This document shows, piece by piece, positions 33,833 to 44,133 of a stretch of DNA of 64,000 nucleotides. The DNA comes from an uncultured Ignavibacteria bacterium (GTDB taxonomy: Bacteria; Bacteroidota; Ignavibacteria; SZUA-365), in assembly GCA_913061095.1 (NCBI GenBank), contig CAJXVM010000002.1:1-64000 (forward strand). The letters are read 5' to 3'. The notes below the pieces were generated by a model. The model saw only the letters and a list, made by a program, of their open reading frames with translations, made no database searches and was not told the origin of the DNA. The number at the start of each line of letters is the position of its first letter. Position 1 is the stretch's first letter. A program made the translations under genes and the position numbers.

Positions 33833-36132
33833 TATACGACTTCGATGCGCACGCGAGACATGCGTCCGGCATCGTCCATGCACCGAATGCGATGCGATTT
33901 TAGCGTCGGTTTGAAAAACACTTTTGCCCCCGCCTCCACCTCCCGGTGAAGATCCCCATCGACATACCAGTAGAGCTTTTTCACTCCCGCCTGCGCTGCC
34001 GCCTGCAGCAGGATTTCCTGCCCGGCTCCTCGCTCGAGGTAATACGTATAGTCAGGTGAGGGAGAAAGGATCTGCGGGCCTTCTCCGGGACGTCGAGCGG
34101 TACAGACGGGATTATGCGGCGGAGGCCTCGGGATGCCAACGTTGTTGCGGTCAAACCACAGTGCAAGCTCTGGCGGATAGGCAGGATACCAGCGTTGGAT
34201 CGCTCCGGTATCGGGAAGGCAGTCCATGCAGTAGTGCATGCTCTCCGCGGCATCCACATGGTATCTGCGCATCAGGTCACAGCGGGCACTGGAGGAGCGG
34301 CCCTCGATGTAAACGTCAGATTCGGTGGATGAGCACTGCGGGGACGGGAGAAGACCGGTGCGCGTGCAGACATGGCGCGTCCTGATTTTCTCCGGTTTCG
34401 GAATATCCATGCCCTTCCCTTCCGTGTCGATGGCGTTGAAGAGATCGACGAGAAGTGGCACTGCCATGACGGCACCAGACAGATGCGGAGCGCCCTTTCC
34501 GCTGAAGTTTCCCATCCACACGCCGATGACATAGCGTCCGTTCCAGCCGATCGCCCAGGCGTCACGCTTCCCGTAGCTGGTCCCGGTTTTCCATGCAATT
34601 TTGGGCAGACGGGACTGCTCGAGCAGCTCCGCCGGTATGTCTGGCCGTTCATGCCGGGACAGAATATCACTCACCATCCACGCAGCTTCGGGAGTGAGCA
34701 TTTCCCGTCCTTCGGAAAAGACATCATCGCGTTCAATGCGCAGAGGCGACAGCATCCCCGCACGTGCGAATACGCTGAATGCATGGGTCAGCTCGCGCAG
34801 CGTCGCGCCGCAACCACCGAGAATGAGTGACAGTCCGAGTTTTTCGCGACGCTCGGAAATATCACGGAAACCGAGAGCCGACAGCCAGGAGACGAAGCTT
34901 CCTGTTCCCTGCCGGGCGAGCTCGCGCACAGCGGGAACGTTGAGCGACTGCAGCAGCGCTTCCGATACTGTAACCTCGCCATGGAATTCAGCATCGAAAT
35001 TCTCCGGGGCATAACCGTGAAAATCCGTCGGGATATCCACCATCCGCCGTTTCGGTGTGAGCGTCCCGTCATCGAATGCGCGCGCGTACAGAAATGGTTT
35101 GAGTGTGGAACCCGGTGACCGAAGAGCCGTCACGCCGTCCACCTGTCCCCTGTTCACGTCATCGTAGAAATCCGCTGATCCGCAGTATGCCAGAGTTTCC
35201 ATGCTGTCACAGCCAAGTACGAGCACCGCTCCGTTTGTCACACCGTCCGCGATCACGCGTCCCACGTGATTCGCGAGCAACCGTTCTGACGCGTCCTGAA
35301 CGCCGGGGTCGAGCGTGGTGATTCGGATGTCGCCGCCTGGCCGGGCACGAACCGTATGACAGAACTGCGGAGCACGGAGCGGAGGTGCGCTGCGTGACAC
35401 GGTGAACGACTCCGCCAGCGCCGCCTCGATCGCATCACGCGGAAAGACGTTCATTGCATCGAAACGCCGAAGCCACCGCCGCGTGCGGCGCTGAAGGGGT
35501 GCAACGTCACGGTCGAGACGGAGAGCATTCGGATCGTTCGGAAGCAGCGTACAGGCGACACTCTGCGCGAGACTGAGCCGCTCCGGCGGACGGTTGAAAT
35601 AGATCCACGACGCCGATGCGACTCCTTCGATGTTGCCGCCCATTGGCAGCAGACTCACATACAGCTCGAGTATCTCACGCTTCGAGTACCGCAGTTCGAG
35701 CTGCAGTGCGCGCAGCATTTCGCGAAACTTGACGAGGTATCGACGCTCATCGGGTTCCAGCATGCGAGCCACCTGCATCGTGATTGTCGAAGCCCCGGAG
35801 ATCCGTTTCCCGCTGGTCACATTGGTATAGAGTGCGCGCATGACGGCAAAGACATTCACACCGGGATGCAGGAAAAACCAGCGATCCTCCTTCGTCAGCA
35901 CTGCCGTGTGCATTTCGCGAGGAAGATCCTCCAGGCGCGTGCGCAGCCGCCACTTGTCATCCGGTGTCAGAAAAGCGCCGAGCAGTTCGCCGTCGCGGTC
36001 ACAGATCTGGTCGGAAAACGGCGGCGGATCAGGAGGCGGAAAGAGGCGGTCGAGCGTAAGCAGTATGAGAACACACGTCGCCATGCCGACGAGCACACGC
36101 CGCGGGACCATTTCAATGGCTGATAATCTCAC
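33826..36132 (-). CDS. pbpC: Penicillin-binding protein 1C, bifunctional peptidoglycan synthase
   Basis: A 768-residue class A PBP. A single N-terminal TM (~14-30) leads to the GT51 domain with catalytic E82 in KEDRWFFLHPGVN and SGASTITMQVARM. The transpeptidase domain carries S342-T-L-K345, the SLN-type triad and KTGTSYGKRDAW, and the last ~95 residues are the PBP1C-specific C-terminal beta domain. It polymerises and cross-links glycan strands in the periplasm. It follows the alpha-2-macroglobulin gene by 30 bases on the same strand, a pairing well known from E. coli yfhM-pbpC. The start is a GTG (36132); ATG at 36111 is an alternative. Confidence 0.93.
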   Translation of the reverse strand: MRLSAIEMVPRRVLVGMATCVLILLTLDRLFPPPDPPPFSDQICDRDGELLGAFLTPDDKWRLRTRLEDLPREMHTAVLTKEDRWFFLHPGVNVFAVMRALYTNVTSGKRISGASTITMQVARMLEPDERRYLVKFREMLRALQLELRYSKREILELYVSLLPMGGNIEGVASASWIYFNRPPERLSLAQSVACTLLPNDPNALRLDRDVAPLQRRTRRWLRRFDAMNVFPRDAIEAALAESFTVSRSAPPLRAPQFCHTVRARPGGDIRITTLDPGVQDASERLLANHVGRVIADGVTNGAVLVLGCDSMETLAYCGSADFYDDVNRGQVDGVTALRSPGSTLKPFLYARAFDDGTLTPKRRMVDIPTDFHGYAPENFDAEFHGEVTVSEALLQSLNVPAVRELARQGTGSFVSWLSALGFRDISERREKLGLSLILGGCGATLRELTHAFSVFARAGMLSPLRIERDDVFSEGREMLTPEAAWMVSDILSRHERPDIPAELLEQSRLPKIAWKTGTSYGKRDAWAIGWNGRYVIGVWMGNFSGKGAPHLSGAVMAVPLLVDLFNAIDTEGKGMDIPKPEKIRTRHVCTRTGLLPSPQCSSTESDVYIEGRSSSARCDLMRRYHVDAAESMHYCMDCLPDTGAIQRWYPAYPPELALWFDRNNVGIPRPPPHNPVCTARRPGEGPQILSPSPDYTYYLERGAGQEILLQAAAQAGVKKLYWYVDGDLHREVEAGAKVFFKPTLKSHRIRCMDDAGRMSRVRIEVVYY

Positions 36133-36162
36133 GAGAACACCGCGATTCTGCTTTCAGGAACA

Positions 36163-39100
36163 TCAGCGAATGCGCATCGGCCTAACATTCACAACACCTG
36201 CACCGTGATAGGAACGAAACGCCGGGTCGTACATCGCTTCGGCAGCAACCGGAGGCAGGATAAAGCGACCGGCGTTGACAACGCGAAGCAGATAGGCGAA
36301 TTCACCTGTCTTCCCTCCGTCAAGCGATGTAAACAGAATCAGGCGATCGTCACGGACATCCGTATATTCGATCTTCATCGGATTCGAGAGGCTCCATCCG
36401 AGTGCCGTGGAGGGACGCAGCCGCGGGTTCTCGATTTCGAAGCCCGCGGGGACGACATCCGTGAGTGCGACATTGTCGATCGAGCGACCCTCGCCCGCAA
36501 GTGACAGCTTGCAGACGATGAGTTGCCCCTGTCGAAATTCATTTCCGCTCACTGGCTGTCCGCTGCGATAATCGTAGTATCGGCGTCGCACGCGCATATT
36601 CGCATCGATCTCCTCAACGTCGCCTCGAAGTTTGACACCCTCGGCATACCAGAAGTAATACGCCTCTCCGCCACCCGACGCCCTGAGTTTCACCGTCCCT
36701 GTCCCGATTTCCTTTTCCCCGAGTACGAGGCTTTTCCCGCTGAACGTGGCACGCTTCTTTCCGTCGACCAGGACGCTGACACTGATGTTCGCATCGGCGC
36801 TTCGGCGCGCCGCCTTCCCGAGTGCCAGCATGACAAACGCAGTTTCCTGGGTGGAGTACATGTTTTCCGCGCGTCCCGCGATCCAGCGCAGGATGTCGGG
36901 AATCTGCCTGTTCGACGGATCGACCTCCAGCAGGACATTGAGCATGACGGCATTGGCGCGCAGTTCGGAGTCAAAGGAACGGCCAGTCTCACGCTCGGGG
37001 AGCGCGGCCCGAAAGATTTCGGGGATCGTCTGATGATACGAACTCCACTTGCCTGCGAGTGCATAGGCGCCGGCAAGCAGGTACCGCGTGTCGCGTGTAA
37101 GCAAATGAGGGCGGCTCTTGTAATAATTCATCGTCGAAAGATCCTGCTTGCCCGCGAGCGCAAGTACATAAAGCGAATACAGGATTTCTTTCCGCGCCTT
37201 CAGTTCGATCGTGCGGCCCGTACCGCGGCGATGGACGTAGTCATACGTTTCACGTTTCTTTGCCTGCTTCCCGATATGGCGGAGCAGCCGCTGCAATACC
37301 TTCTCGTTGATACGGTACTGTGCCTTGCGCGCCTCGATGAGGAAATGCGCGGCGTACACACTGCCCCACCAGCTCGGTTCACTGCCGCCCGGCCAGTAGC
37401 TCATCGCTCCGTCATAGCGCTGCATGGACTCCACACGCCTGATGGCCTCGTTGACGTAATACACGGGGTTGTGCTGCCGGTAGTGCTCCGGTGCGGCAAA
37501 TTTGAGCACCTCCTCGAGGTACAGCTGCGGAAAAGCCCGGGAGACCGTCTGCTCAATGCAACCGTGGGGATACCCGACAAGACGGCGCAGCTTGTCGGCA
37601 AAGCGGATGGCGGGAAATGGACTGACCGTCAGCCGCACATCCCGTGTGCCCCGAATATAGCCATCCGCACGCGGCAGGGTTACGGATTTTCTGTCACGCA
37701 GAACACCGGACCGGTGTTCCACCGAAAAAGGGACCCGGGGACGCACGGCCAGGTCGATGGTCTCTCGAACATCATCGATTCCGGAGGCAGTCAGGCGGAT
37801 CGAAGCGGCGCCCGGCATCTCGCCGGCGCGGACACTGAACAGCGCCTGCACCGTGCCATTGGCCGGGACGGTGACAGATGCGCGCGCATCCGAACACAGC
37901 GTCAGAGGACCATCCGTTTCCAGCGAAACACGCACCTTCCCCCTGCGGTCCGTCGTGTTGATAACCGTCACCGGCATCAGTAGCGAATCCCCGGCTGTCA
38001 GCAGCCGCGGCACCTGCGGTTCGAGGATGATATCGTCGGCGACCTTCATGCTATGTTCTGCGGCGCCGAATCGATCACCCGTGTAGGCGACCGCCATCAG
38101 GCGTGCCTCGCCATTGAACTGCGGGAGATTGAGTGAGACACGCACCTTTCCGCTGGCATCGCTTTTGCGAATGCCGCTCCAGTAGGAAAAGAGTTTGAAG
38201 CGCCGGGTCGTGATGGGATTCGTGCGCTTGCGTGCCTGCTCGAGCATATCGCCGCCCCCCGTGGAGGAGGAGCCGCTCACGATTTCGGGCAGGAGGAATT
38301 TATAGATGTCATGTGCCGATACCTGCAGCGCGCGACGCGCGTACATCATATCGTAGGGATCAGGCGATTGATAATCAGTGATCTGGAGAATACCCTCATC
38401 GACCGCGGCGAGTGTCACATACACATCGCGCTGCGATGCGGTGTTGATCGTGATGGTCTGCCTCGTGCCGGGTTTGACGCGGCGCGGAGCACTGATCGAA
38501 AGCGGAAGACGGTTCTCCTTCCGCTCCACGGTCATGGACGCGAACCCGTGCCCGACGAGGAACGGTGTTTCCCGATCGCCGTTGTGCGGACGGAAAAGCG
38601 TAGCCGTCACATATGCGTTGGGCAGGTAGTCTGCCCTGACCGGCAGCGTGATCTCCACCGAACGTTGATCCACATCGACGTACTGATGATGATACACCCC
38701 GCTGCGCTCGACGGTAATAAGCAGACGGCCGCCGAAAGGACACATGAACAGTACTTTCGCATTCTCGCCCGGCCGATAGCTGTCCTTATCGAAGATGATG
38801 TCCACGCGTCCCTCACGGTCCACTTCAAATGACGACGCCGTTGCCGTCGCCCATCCGTAGGCATAAAAGGTCGTCTTCTGATAGGTATTTATGCCCGCCT
38901 TCGCAATGCGCAGCTCGTACTTTCCGGATCGGCGTACTGCAACGCTGTAGGGCGTCTCACCGTTGAGCGTGACACGTTTCTCCCATTCCAGAATTTCCTT
39001 TTCCTCCGACGCGTAGTAATAGCGTCCGGAGGGTTTCTTCTTCAACACGGTCTGCCATTCGAGGCGCACGAGACGGACGTCCGCTTTGAAGTTCCGCTGC

Positions 39101-41613
39101 GCCTGATCGTTTTGATCCACCGCGACGAAACGGAAATCAAGCTGCCGGTTGACGCCGAAATACCTTCCGGGTGATTTGATACCGATCATGGTGCTGTTGG
39201 GATACACGGTAAACGGCTGCACGCGATTGACCGTGCGGCCCGTGAGATCGAAGACGCTCACGTACATCGCTCCCTCGAGGATCCCGCCGGCGCGGATGTC
39301 CGCGGGGATGGTATACCGCAGTTCGGTTCGCCCTTCACTGTCGAGTGTTCCCTCGAGTGTCGTCCGTTCGATGCGGCTGTTTTTCACCGAATGCTCACTG
39401 AAATCATAGTCTGGAAAGGATTCGCTGCGGAACGGCCGGTGACGCAGCTGCACATCCGCTTCATAGCGAAGGTTCGCCGCGCGCGCGCCGAAGAGGTATT
39501 CCGCATCGACCGAGACGACGACTTCCTGGCCGGGACGATACTGCCGTTCCGGAGCGGAGAGCTGCACACGCACCTTGTCGGGAACGAATTCCTCCACGCT
39601 GAACGAGGAACTGCCGATCAGGCGGTCGCCTCCCGTGTAAAGCTCGACATTGTACACGCCAGTAAGCGCGTAGTCAGGGATGTCCACCGCCTGTTCGAAA
39701 GATCCCTCAGCGTTGAGAACCAGCTTGTACTCCCGGAATGTTCTTCCGCGCGGTGAGAGAATTTTCAGAATGACCGGCACATCAGCCACGGTGCGAATAT
39801 CCTCGGTGCGCACGATCGCGGAAATGTTCAGTGTTTCCCCCGGGCGGTAAAGGTCACGCTCTCCATACAGGAAGGTTACGAATTCACGAGAAGGCTGTGT
39901 GAGTCCCCCGACATCGAATCGTGACGTTTCGACACGCGTATCGTCGAGATCCAGAAAGTTGAAATCATCGTGTGTTTCAGCGGTCACGAGCCGGGGTGTA
40001 AAGGCCTCGCTCCGAGCGCGCACATCATCGAATCGCACCATCCCCTGCGCGTCAGTCCTGCCCTCGAACAGCGTCTGGTTGTTCGAGGAGATGACGCTGA
40101 TGTCAACGCCCTCGACCGGACGCGCATCGGCGATGCCGTTGACGAAGACGGTGATCTGATCATCCGCCACGCGGGCGATGAGGGCCAGATCGCTGATTGC
40201 GACGATCTTGGAATCCTGTATCCATCGATCCTCGCTCGAACTCACGCGGATTACGTAAATCCCCTTGTGCCTGGATTCCAGTACGCGATCCACACTGATG
40301 ACATGACGTCCGAGCCAGTTGCGGCTGCTGCTCAGCGGAATGGTTTCCCGGAAGAGCTCCCGGCCGAAATCCCCGACATGGTAATTGGGATTGTAGCCAT
40401 AATCATAGCTGTACCAGCGGTTCTGACTGAGAAAATGCAGGATGTTGTTGGCAAAAACCTCGTGCGCTTCGACTTCGAGTTCGTCGATATTGACGGCGTG
40501 CACTTCCAGGTTTTCCGCACCGCCGCGCAACAGATAGCGCCCGCGCCTGTCGGCAAAGTTCACTGCCGGCTGAATGTCAACAAAGGATACCTGCTGACGG
40601 TACTCCTGCTCGAGCACACCGCCGAAAAGCCCGGGCAGTCCCTTCTCAATGATCAGATCCACGGTCTGCTCGTTTTCGAAATCCCCCTCGATGCGGAAGA
40701 TATTGTCGCTGACGAAAAACTGCAGCGGACGCTCCGGATCCACACGCACATACTGCGGCAGTGCTTCCTCGTCAACCATCTGTGTGGTGGCGACTTCGAT
40801 CCATCCCGTATTGCCGTCATAACCGGAGGCGACGCCGGTGACCGCGAGCTGCGTGATCGGCGGAAGCGCCGTTCTGAACTCCCGCGTATCCTGCAGCGGT
40901 TTCTTTCCGACAACCGACATCAATCCCTCTTCGACGCGAATGGTAAACACCTGCTCGGCGTCTTTCTGTTTCATCTCGCCGAAGGCGACGGCGATCACCT
41001 CGGCAGGTTGATCGGAAACAATCTGGATATCACCGATCGGTTCATCGTCACACAGTACCGCAAGGTGCTCGCGCAGTTTCCCGGGCTGCACGGGATAATT
41101 GAAGTAAAGATTCGCCTGCACCGTGACCGTGTAATACTCATGCGGGACGTGCGTCCAGAACACCTCCGCTCTGACGGCGTCGAAGTCGGGCGTATGGAAA
41201 CTGAAGGCATCGAAATCAGCACTGAGATCCGCACCAAACAGCACCGCATCGGTCACCTCGGCAGTGTATTCCTGAATCGCCTCGAGCGGTGTCTCCGGAG
41301 AGAAGATCATCCGCCTGCCGGAGGTCCACTTGAAGCGGCCGGGAATCGCGGGCTCGAATTCCAAATATGTCTCCGTGAGCCAGACGTTCTGTTTGTCCGA
41401 CGGAGCGAGGTCGCGCGAAAATTCCACCTCGATCGTTGTGAGCAGCGGTGTTTCGCCCTGCGGGGAAAAAGACACCACCTCGACATCGCTGGAGGAACCG
41501 CAGCCGTGAAGCCAGGCGGTGGACAGGACGGCGATGAACAGAAATATGAAGCCGGAGAACCGGCTGCTGCGTTTGCGCATGCGGCCGTGCTGTTCGATAC
41601 GGTGGAAAGACAT
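36163..41613 (-). CDS. Bacterial alpha-2-macroglobulin lipoprotein with intact thioester
   Basis: An 1816-residue periplasmic lipoprotein (FLFIAVLSTAWLHGC lipobox at about residue 34-38). It has repeated MG domains, the A2M bait-type mid-region and, near the C-terminal end, the thioester site YPHGCIEQTVSRAFP with Cys1352, followed by a six-hairpin toroid domain and the receptor-binding-like end. Such proteins trap proteases by bait cleavage and covalent capture. The start at 41613 has a strong AGAGGAG ribosome site; the frame opens at 41745. It is in one operon with a transglutaminase-fold protein upstream and pbpC downstream, fitting the idea that PbpC repairs peptidoglycan after attack while the A2M guards against proteases. 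Confidence 0.93.
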   Translation of the reverse strand: MSFHRIEQHGRMRKRSSRFSGFIFLFIAVLSTAWLHGCGSSSDVEVVSFSPQGETPLLTTIEVEFSRDLAPSDKQNVWLTETYLEFEPAIPGRFKWTSGRRMIFSPETPLEAIQEYTAEVTDAVLFGADLSADFDAFSFHTPDFDAVRAEVFWTHVPHEYYTVTVQANLYFNYPVQPGKLREHLAVLCDDEPIGDIQIVSDQPAEVIAVAFGEMKQKDAEQVFTIRVEEGLMSVVGKKPLQDTREFRTALPPITQLAVTGVASGYDGNTGWIEVATTQMVDEEALPQYVRVDPERPLQFFVSDNIFRIEGDFENEQTVDLIIEKGLPGLFGGVLEQEYRQQVSFVDIQPAVNFADRRGRYLLRGGAENLEVHAVNIDELEVEAHEVFANNILHFLSQNRWYSYDYGYNPNYHVGDFGRELFRETIPLSSSRNWLGRHVISVDRVLESRHKGIYVIRVSSSEDRWIQDSKIVAISDLALIARVADDQITVFVNGIADARPVEGVDISVISSNNQTLFEGRTDAQGMVRFDDVRARSEAFTPRLVTAETHDDFNFLDLDDTRVETSRFDVGGLTQPSREFVTFLYGERDLYRPGETLNISAIVRTEDIRTVADVPVILKILSPRGRTFREYKLVLNAEGSFEQAVDIPDYALTGVYNVELYTGGDRLIGSSSFSVEEFVPDKVRVQLSAPERQYRPGQEVVVSVDAEYLFGARAANLRYEADVQLRHRPFRSESFPDYDFSEHSVKNSRIERTTLEGTLDSEGRTELRYTIPADIRAGGILEGAMYVSVFDLTGRTVNRVQPFTVYPNSTMIGIKSPGRYFGVNRQLDFRFVAVDQNDQAQRNFKADVRLVRLEWQTVLKKKPSGRYYYASEEKEILEWEKRVTLNGETPYSVAVRRSGKYELRIAKAGINTYQKTTFYAYGWATATASSFEVDREGRVDIIFDKDSYRPGENAKVLFMCPFGGRLLITVERSGVYHHQYVDVDQRSVEITLPVRADYLPNAYVTATLFRPHNGDRETPFLVGHGFASMTVERKENRLPLSISAPRRVKPGTRQTITINTASQRDVYVTLAAVDEGILQITDYQSPDPYDMMYARRALQVSAHDIYKFLLPEIVSGSSSTGGGDMLEQARKRTNPITTRRFKLFSYWSGIRKSDASGKVRVSLNLPQFNGEARLMAVAYTGDRFGAAEHSMKVADDIILEPQVPRLLTAGDSLLMPVTVINTTDRRGKVRVSLETDGPLTLCSDARASVTVPANGTVQALFSVRAGEMPGAASIRLTASGIDDVRETIDLAVRPRVPFSVEHRSGVLRDRKSVTLPRADGYIRGTRDVRLTVSPFPAIRFADKLRRLVGYPHGCIEQTVSRAFPQLYLEEVLKFAAPEHYRQHNPVYYVNEAIRRVESMQRYDGAMSYWPGGSEPSWWGSVYAAHFLIEARKAQYRINEKVLQRLLRHIGKQAKKRETYDYVHRRGTGRTIELKARKEILYSLYVLALAGKQDLSTMNYYKSRPHLLTRDTRYLLAGAYALAGKWSSYHQTIPEIFRAALPERETGRSFDSELRANAVMLNVLLEVDPSNRQIPDILRWIAGRAENMYSTQETAFVMLALGKAARRSADANISVSVLVDGKKRATFSGKSLVLGEKEIGTGTVKLRASGGGEAYYFWYAEGVKLRGDVEEIDANMRVRRRYYDYRSGQPVSGNEFRQGQLIVCKLSLAGEGRSIDNVALTDVVPAGFEIENPRLRPSTALGWSLSNPMKIEYTDVRDDRLILFTSLDGGKTGEFAYLLRVVNAGRFILPPVAAEAMYDPAFRSYHGAGVVNVRPMRIR

Positions 41614-41751
41614 CCGCACTCCTCTTCGATAATGATGGGCAGGATGGAAAAAGCTAGTGAAAAAGACGGAGATTTGGTAGGAAGGCAGCGAATGACGCAG
41701 CGGTACGGATCCCTTCTGTAGGGGACTCGGCATGGATGAGAGCATGAAATC

Positions 41752-43638
41752 TCAGTCGTGGAGACGCAGACTGCGCAGAATGTTCTGTAGGTCGTCCTGG
41801 TAAACGTCAAAGAGGTCGGCAGGCGCCGAGAAGCGCAGAAGGTATCCGCGCGTTTCGATGCTGAATATGCAGTCAGCCGTGCGAATCCGCTGAGAAAAGC
41901 CCTCGGCATTCACTCCATCGTAACTGTAGACGACATAAGGTGCACGGCGCTCGCCGAAATTCAGTTCGCCTTTCTCTTCCACCGCGAGTCCTTCGAGGAC
42001 ACCACGCAATGAACGCTCGCGGGTTTCGAAGAGTCTCTGCGTGTGCAGGCGGTATGGATTGTGAATCAGATGCAGCTCGAAACGCGCATTGGATCCAAGC
42101 TCCGGCACCGCAGTGACGACGATCTCCGTACCAAGCTCCCGTTCCTCAAGTATCCAGTCCTCCGGGGCATCGATGGAACAGCGAAATCTGCGATTCGTGT
42201 ATGTTCCGTTCATGATTCCCGTCGACAGTTCACCCGTCAGCGAAGGATCGATCGGCTTGACATCCTGGAGTTCGATGCGCAGCACTGACTGCAGACGCCC
42301 GGCCTGCGCACCCAAGCCGGCAACATCTGCCGTGTGAAGCAGTTTGATGTGGAGCGCATCCTCGAGGATGTCACCACGCAGAGGATCGACCGGAATCCAT
42401 GTACCGGACCATGCCTCCGCCCAGACGGTGCTGCGCCAGCGGCCGTCCCGCGGGACAACACCGAGTACGAACCGGGCAGGGACGCCAGCCTTGCGCGCGA
42501 GTGCGACAAAGAGCATCGCCGCGTGGAGCGCCGTGCCACGCGGTTCGCGCACGAGCCGGTGGACGGGAACAACAGGGATGAACGGGTCTTCGGTGAATTC
42601 CTCTCCACACCAGCGAACAATGGAACGCGCGACATTCGCCGCATTGCGGTCCCAGTCCCGCAGCGCCGCCGCCCGCTCGCGCAGGAGATCACTGTCCAAA
42701 GGCAGCAGTGAAGTGGGACGCAGATAGGGAAGCAGTTCGGCGTCCCGAAGCGGAAGGTTACTTTCCTCAAAACGCCCGCGTATACGCTCGATCGTGAGCG
42801 CGATCCCATTCTCCCCGGCAGCAGCCCCCGTCCGGACCTTCTGTCGCGGATCAAAAAGCTCAAGCCGTGCACCGACCTCCTCCGAGAGGCGAAGCACCAC
42901 CTGCATTCGGTCAACGTTGCTCTCGCCTGTCGGCAGCAGTGCTTGCCCGAGATCCCAGAACACACCGCAGTCGAGATCGCAAGCGGATGATGCTCCGGAC
43001 ATCTGCGCAGCCGGGATCCATGCGAGCCCGTGGTCGCTGTGATTCCATTCCGAAAGGAATCCGTCCGCATCGACGTCGTAGGTGCTGACCCGGTCGAGGG
43101 TGATGCTGTATCCGCCGCCCTCACTCCGTGCGATCGAGATTGCCGCGTGACGATCTTCAAGATCCCGCGTGTCGAAAATCTTCTCCGGCAGTGAACTGAA
43201 GCCCCTGCGAATCAGTTCGGGCAGCATGATATCCGGCACGGCCGCGCAATCGCTTCGCCATCGCATCACCTGTCCGGATGCACTGTGCCGGGAAAGATGC
43301 AGGGTTCCTCGAACGCAGCTGCCGTCGATCTTCCATTCCCTGCTGCCTGAGTGTTCGATGCCGTCGAGGGAAACGATGCGCAGCGCCGTATCGGCGAGAA
43401 TGGTCAGCGTGCGAAGACGCTGTTCGCGTTGGTCGGCAATTGTCGTGACATTGCGTTCCTCGCGAAACCGGTACTGCACATAGCCGTTCTGCAGACGTTC
43501 GACAGTGAGATCAACTGTTCCGCATGCACTCCCGTCGCGCAGCAGTGTGAAACTCCGTGTCTGCGCGTGCGCATTCACCGCTGCAAGCAGTGTAAACAGA
43601 GAGAGGAATATGTAATGGTGCGTTTTTATGCCGGACAT
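41752..43638 (-). CDS. Secreted transglutaminase-fold protein lacking catalytic residues
   Basis: A 628-residue protein with signal peptide MSGIKTHHYIFLSLFTLLAAVNAHAQ. A C-terminal half domain (~370-460) reads RGTALHAAMLFVALARKAGVPARFVLGVV...TVWAEAWSGTWIPVDPL, which follows the transglutaminase-like pattern RGDCxEHAxLFVALARAxGIPARxV...HAWxEVWxxxWxxVDPT. The catalytic Cys is Ala and the His of HAW is Val; only the Asp remains. The rest is beta-rich. The gene heads the operon with the A2M lipoprotein and PbpC, 138 bases apart from A2M. It may act as a binding or structural protein rather than an enzyme; that is inference. Confidence 0.75.
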   Translation of the reverse strand: MSGIKTHHYIFLSLFTLLAAVNAHAQTRSFTLLRDGSACGTVDLTVERLQNGYVQYRFREERNVTTIADQREQRLRTLTILADTALRIVSLDGIEHSGSREWKIDGSCVRGTLHLSRHSASGQVMRWRSDCAAVPDIMLPELIRRGFSSLPEKIFDTRDLEDRHAAISIARSEGGGYSITLDRVSTYDVDADGFLSEWNHSDHGLAWIPAAQMSGASSACDLDCGVFWDLGQALLPTGESNVDRMQVVLRLSEEVGARLELFDPRQKVRTGAAAGENGIALTIERIRGRFEESNLPLRDAELLPYLRPTSLLPLDSDLLRERAAALRDWDRNAANVARSIVRWCGEEFTEDPFIPVVPVHRLVREPRGTALHAAMLFVALARKAGVPARFVLGVVPRDGRWRSTVWAEAWSGTWIPVDPLRGDILEDALHIKLLHTADVAGLGAQAGRLQSVLRIELQDVKPIDPSLTGELSTGIMNGTYTNRRFRCSIDAPEDWILEERELGTEIVVTAVPELGSNARFELHLIHNPYRLHTQRLFETRERSLRGVLEGLAVEEKGELNFGERRAPYVVYSYDGVNAEGFSQRIRTADCIFSIETRGYLLRFSAPADLFDVYQDDLQNILRSLRLHD

Positions 43639-43708
43639 TTGCGTTCAATCATTCCGCCGGGTAGCGAACAAACTCCCAAATGTACGCAAATACGTCATTT
43701 CGCGGTAG

Positions 43709-43951
43709 TCAACCTGTCGGTATCCCGCTGAAGGCGTTGCGCGAGGGATCCGTATCGTCGGGCATGGACTCATCAGACAGGGCTGCCTCCTGTTCCGCAT
43801 GCAGTCGCGCTTCGCGGCGCAGCCGCATGCGATTGCGGAACCACGGAATGCCCCAGCTCAGCAACGCCAGAATCGCGAGTCCGGCAATCAGCGTCAGGAG
43901 AAACAGCTCGAAGTCATATCCTTCGCCAGTCCCTGCATGATATGTTGGCAT
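43709..43951 (-). CDS. Small single-TM membrane protein
   Basis: An 80-residue protein: MPTYHAGTGEGYDFELFLLTLIAGLAILALLSWGIPWFRNRMRLRREARLHA and an acidic tail. One TM (~17-37) followed by an Arg-rich segment places the C-terminus in the cytoplasm. ATG 43951 is chosen because AGGAGG sits seven bases upstream; an upstream extension to 43987 lacks such a site. It lies 70 bases before the transglutaminase-fold gene on the same strand and could be its first operon member. Family not recognised. Confidence 0.65.
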   Translation of the reverse strand: MPTYHAGTGEGYDFELFLLTLIAGLAILALLSWGIPWFRNRMRLRREARLHAEQEAALSDESMPDDTDPSRNAFSGIPTG

Positions 43952-44133
43952 CGGGACCTCCTGCAAATGTGGAATACACCAGCACATTACGGAGGATCCG
44001 AGACAGTGTCAAGACCATGGTACGAGACTGCCGCCACCCGGCAGTTTCCTGTGACTCTGTCGGACGACGGCAGTCGTAACTCGCGATTCAATGTGCAGCG
44101 TCACACGGCAGAGCGCACTCGGCTGCACTGTGT

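Noticed and set aside
41752-43638. Active transglutaminase or cysteine peptidase
   Set aside because: The catalytic Cys and His positions are Ala and Val, so enzyme activity was not called.
44027-44045. Small inverted repeat ACTGCCG...CGGCAGT as a terminator
   Set aside because: Seven-base stem with only a short T stretch; not convincingly a terminator and it lies upstream of the BNR gene's stop-side on the other strand.
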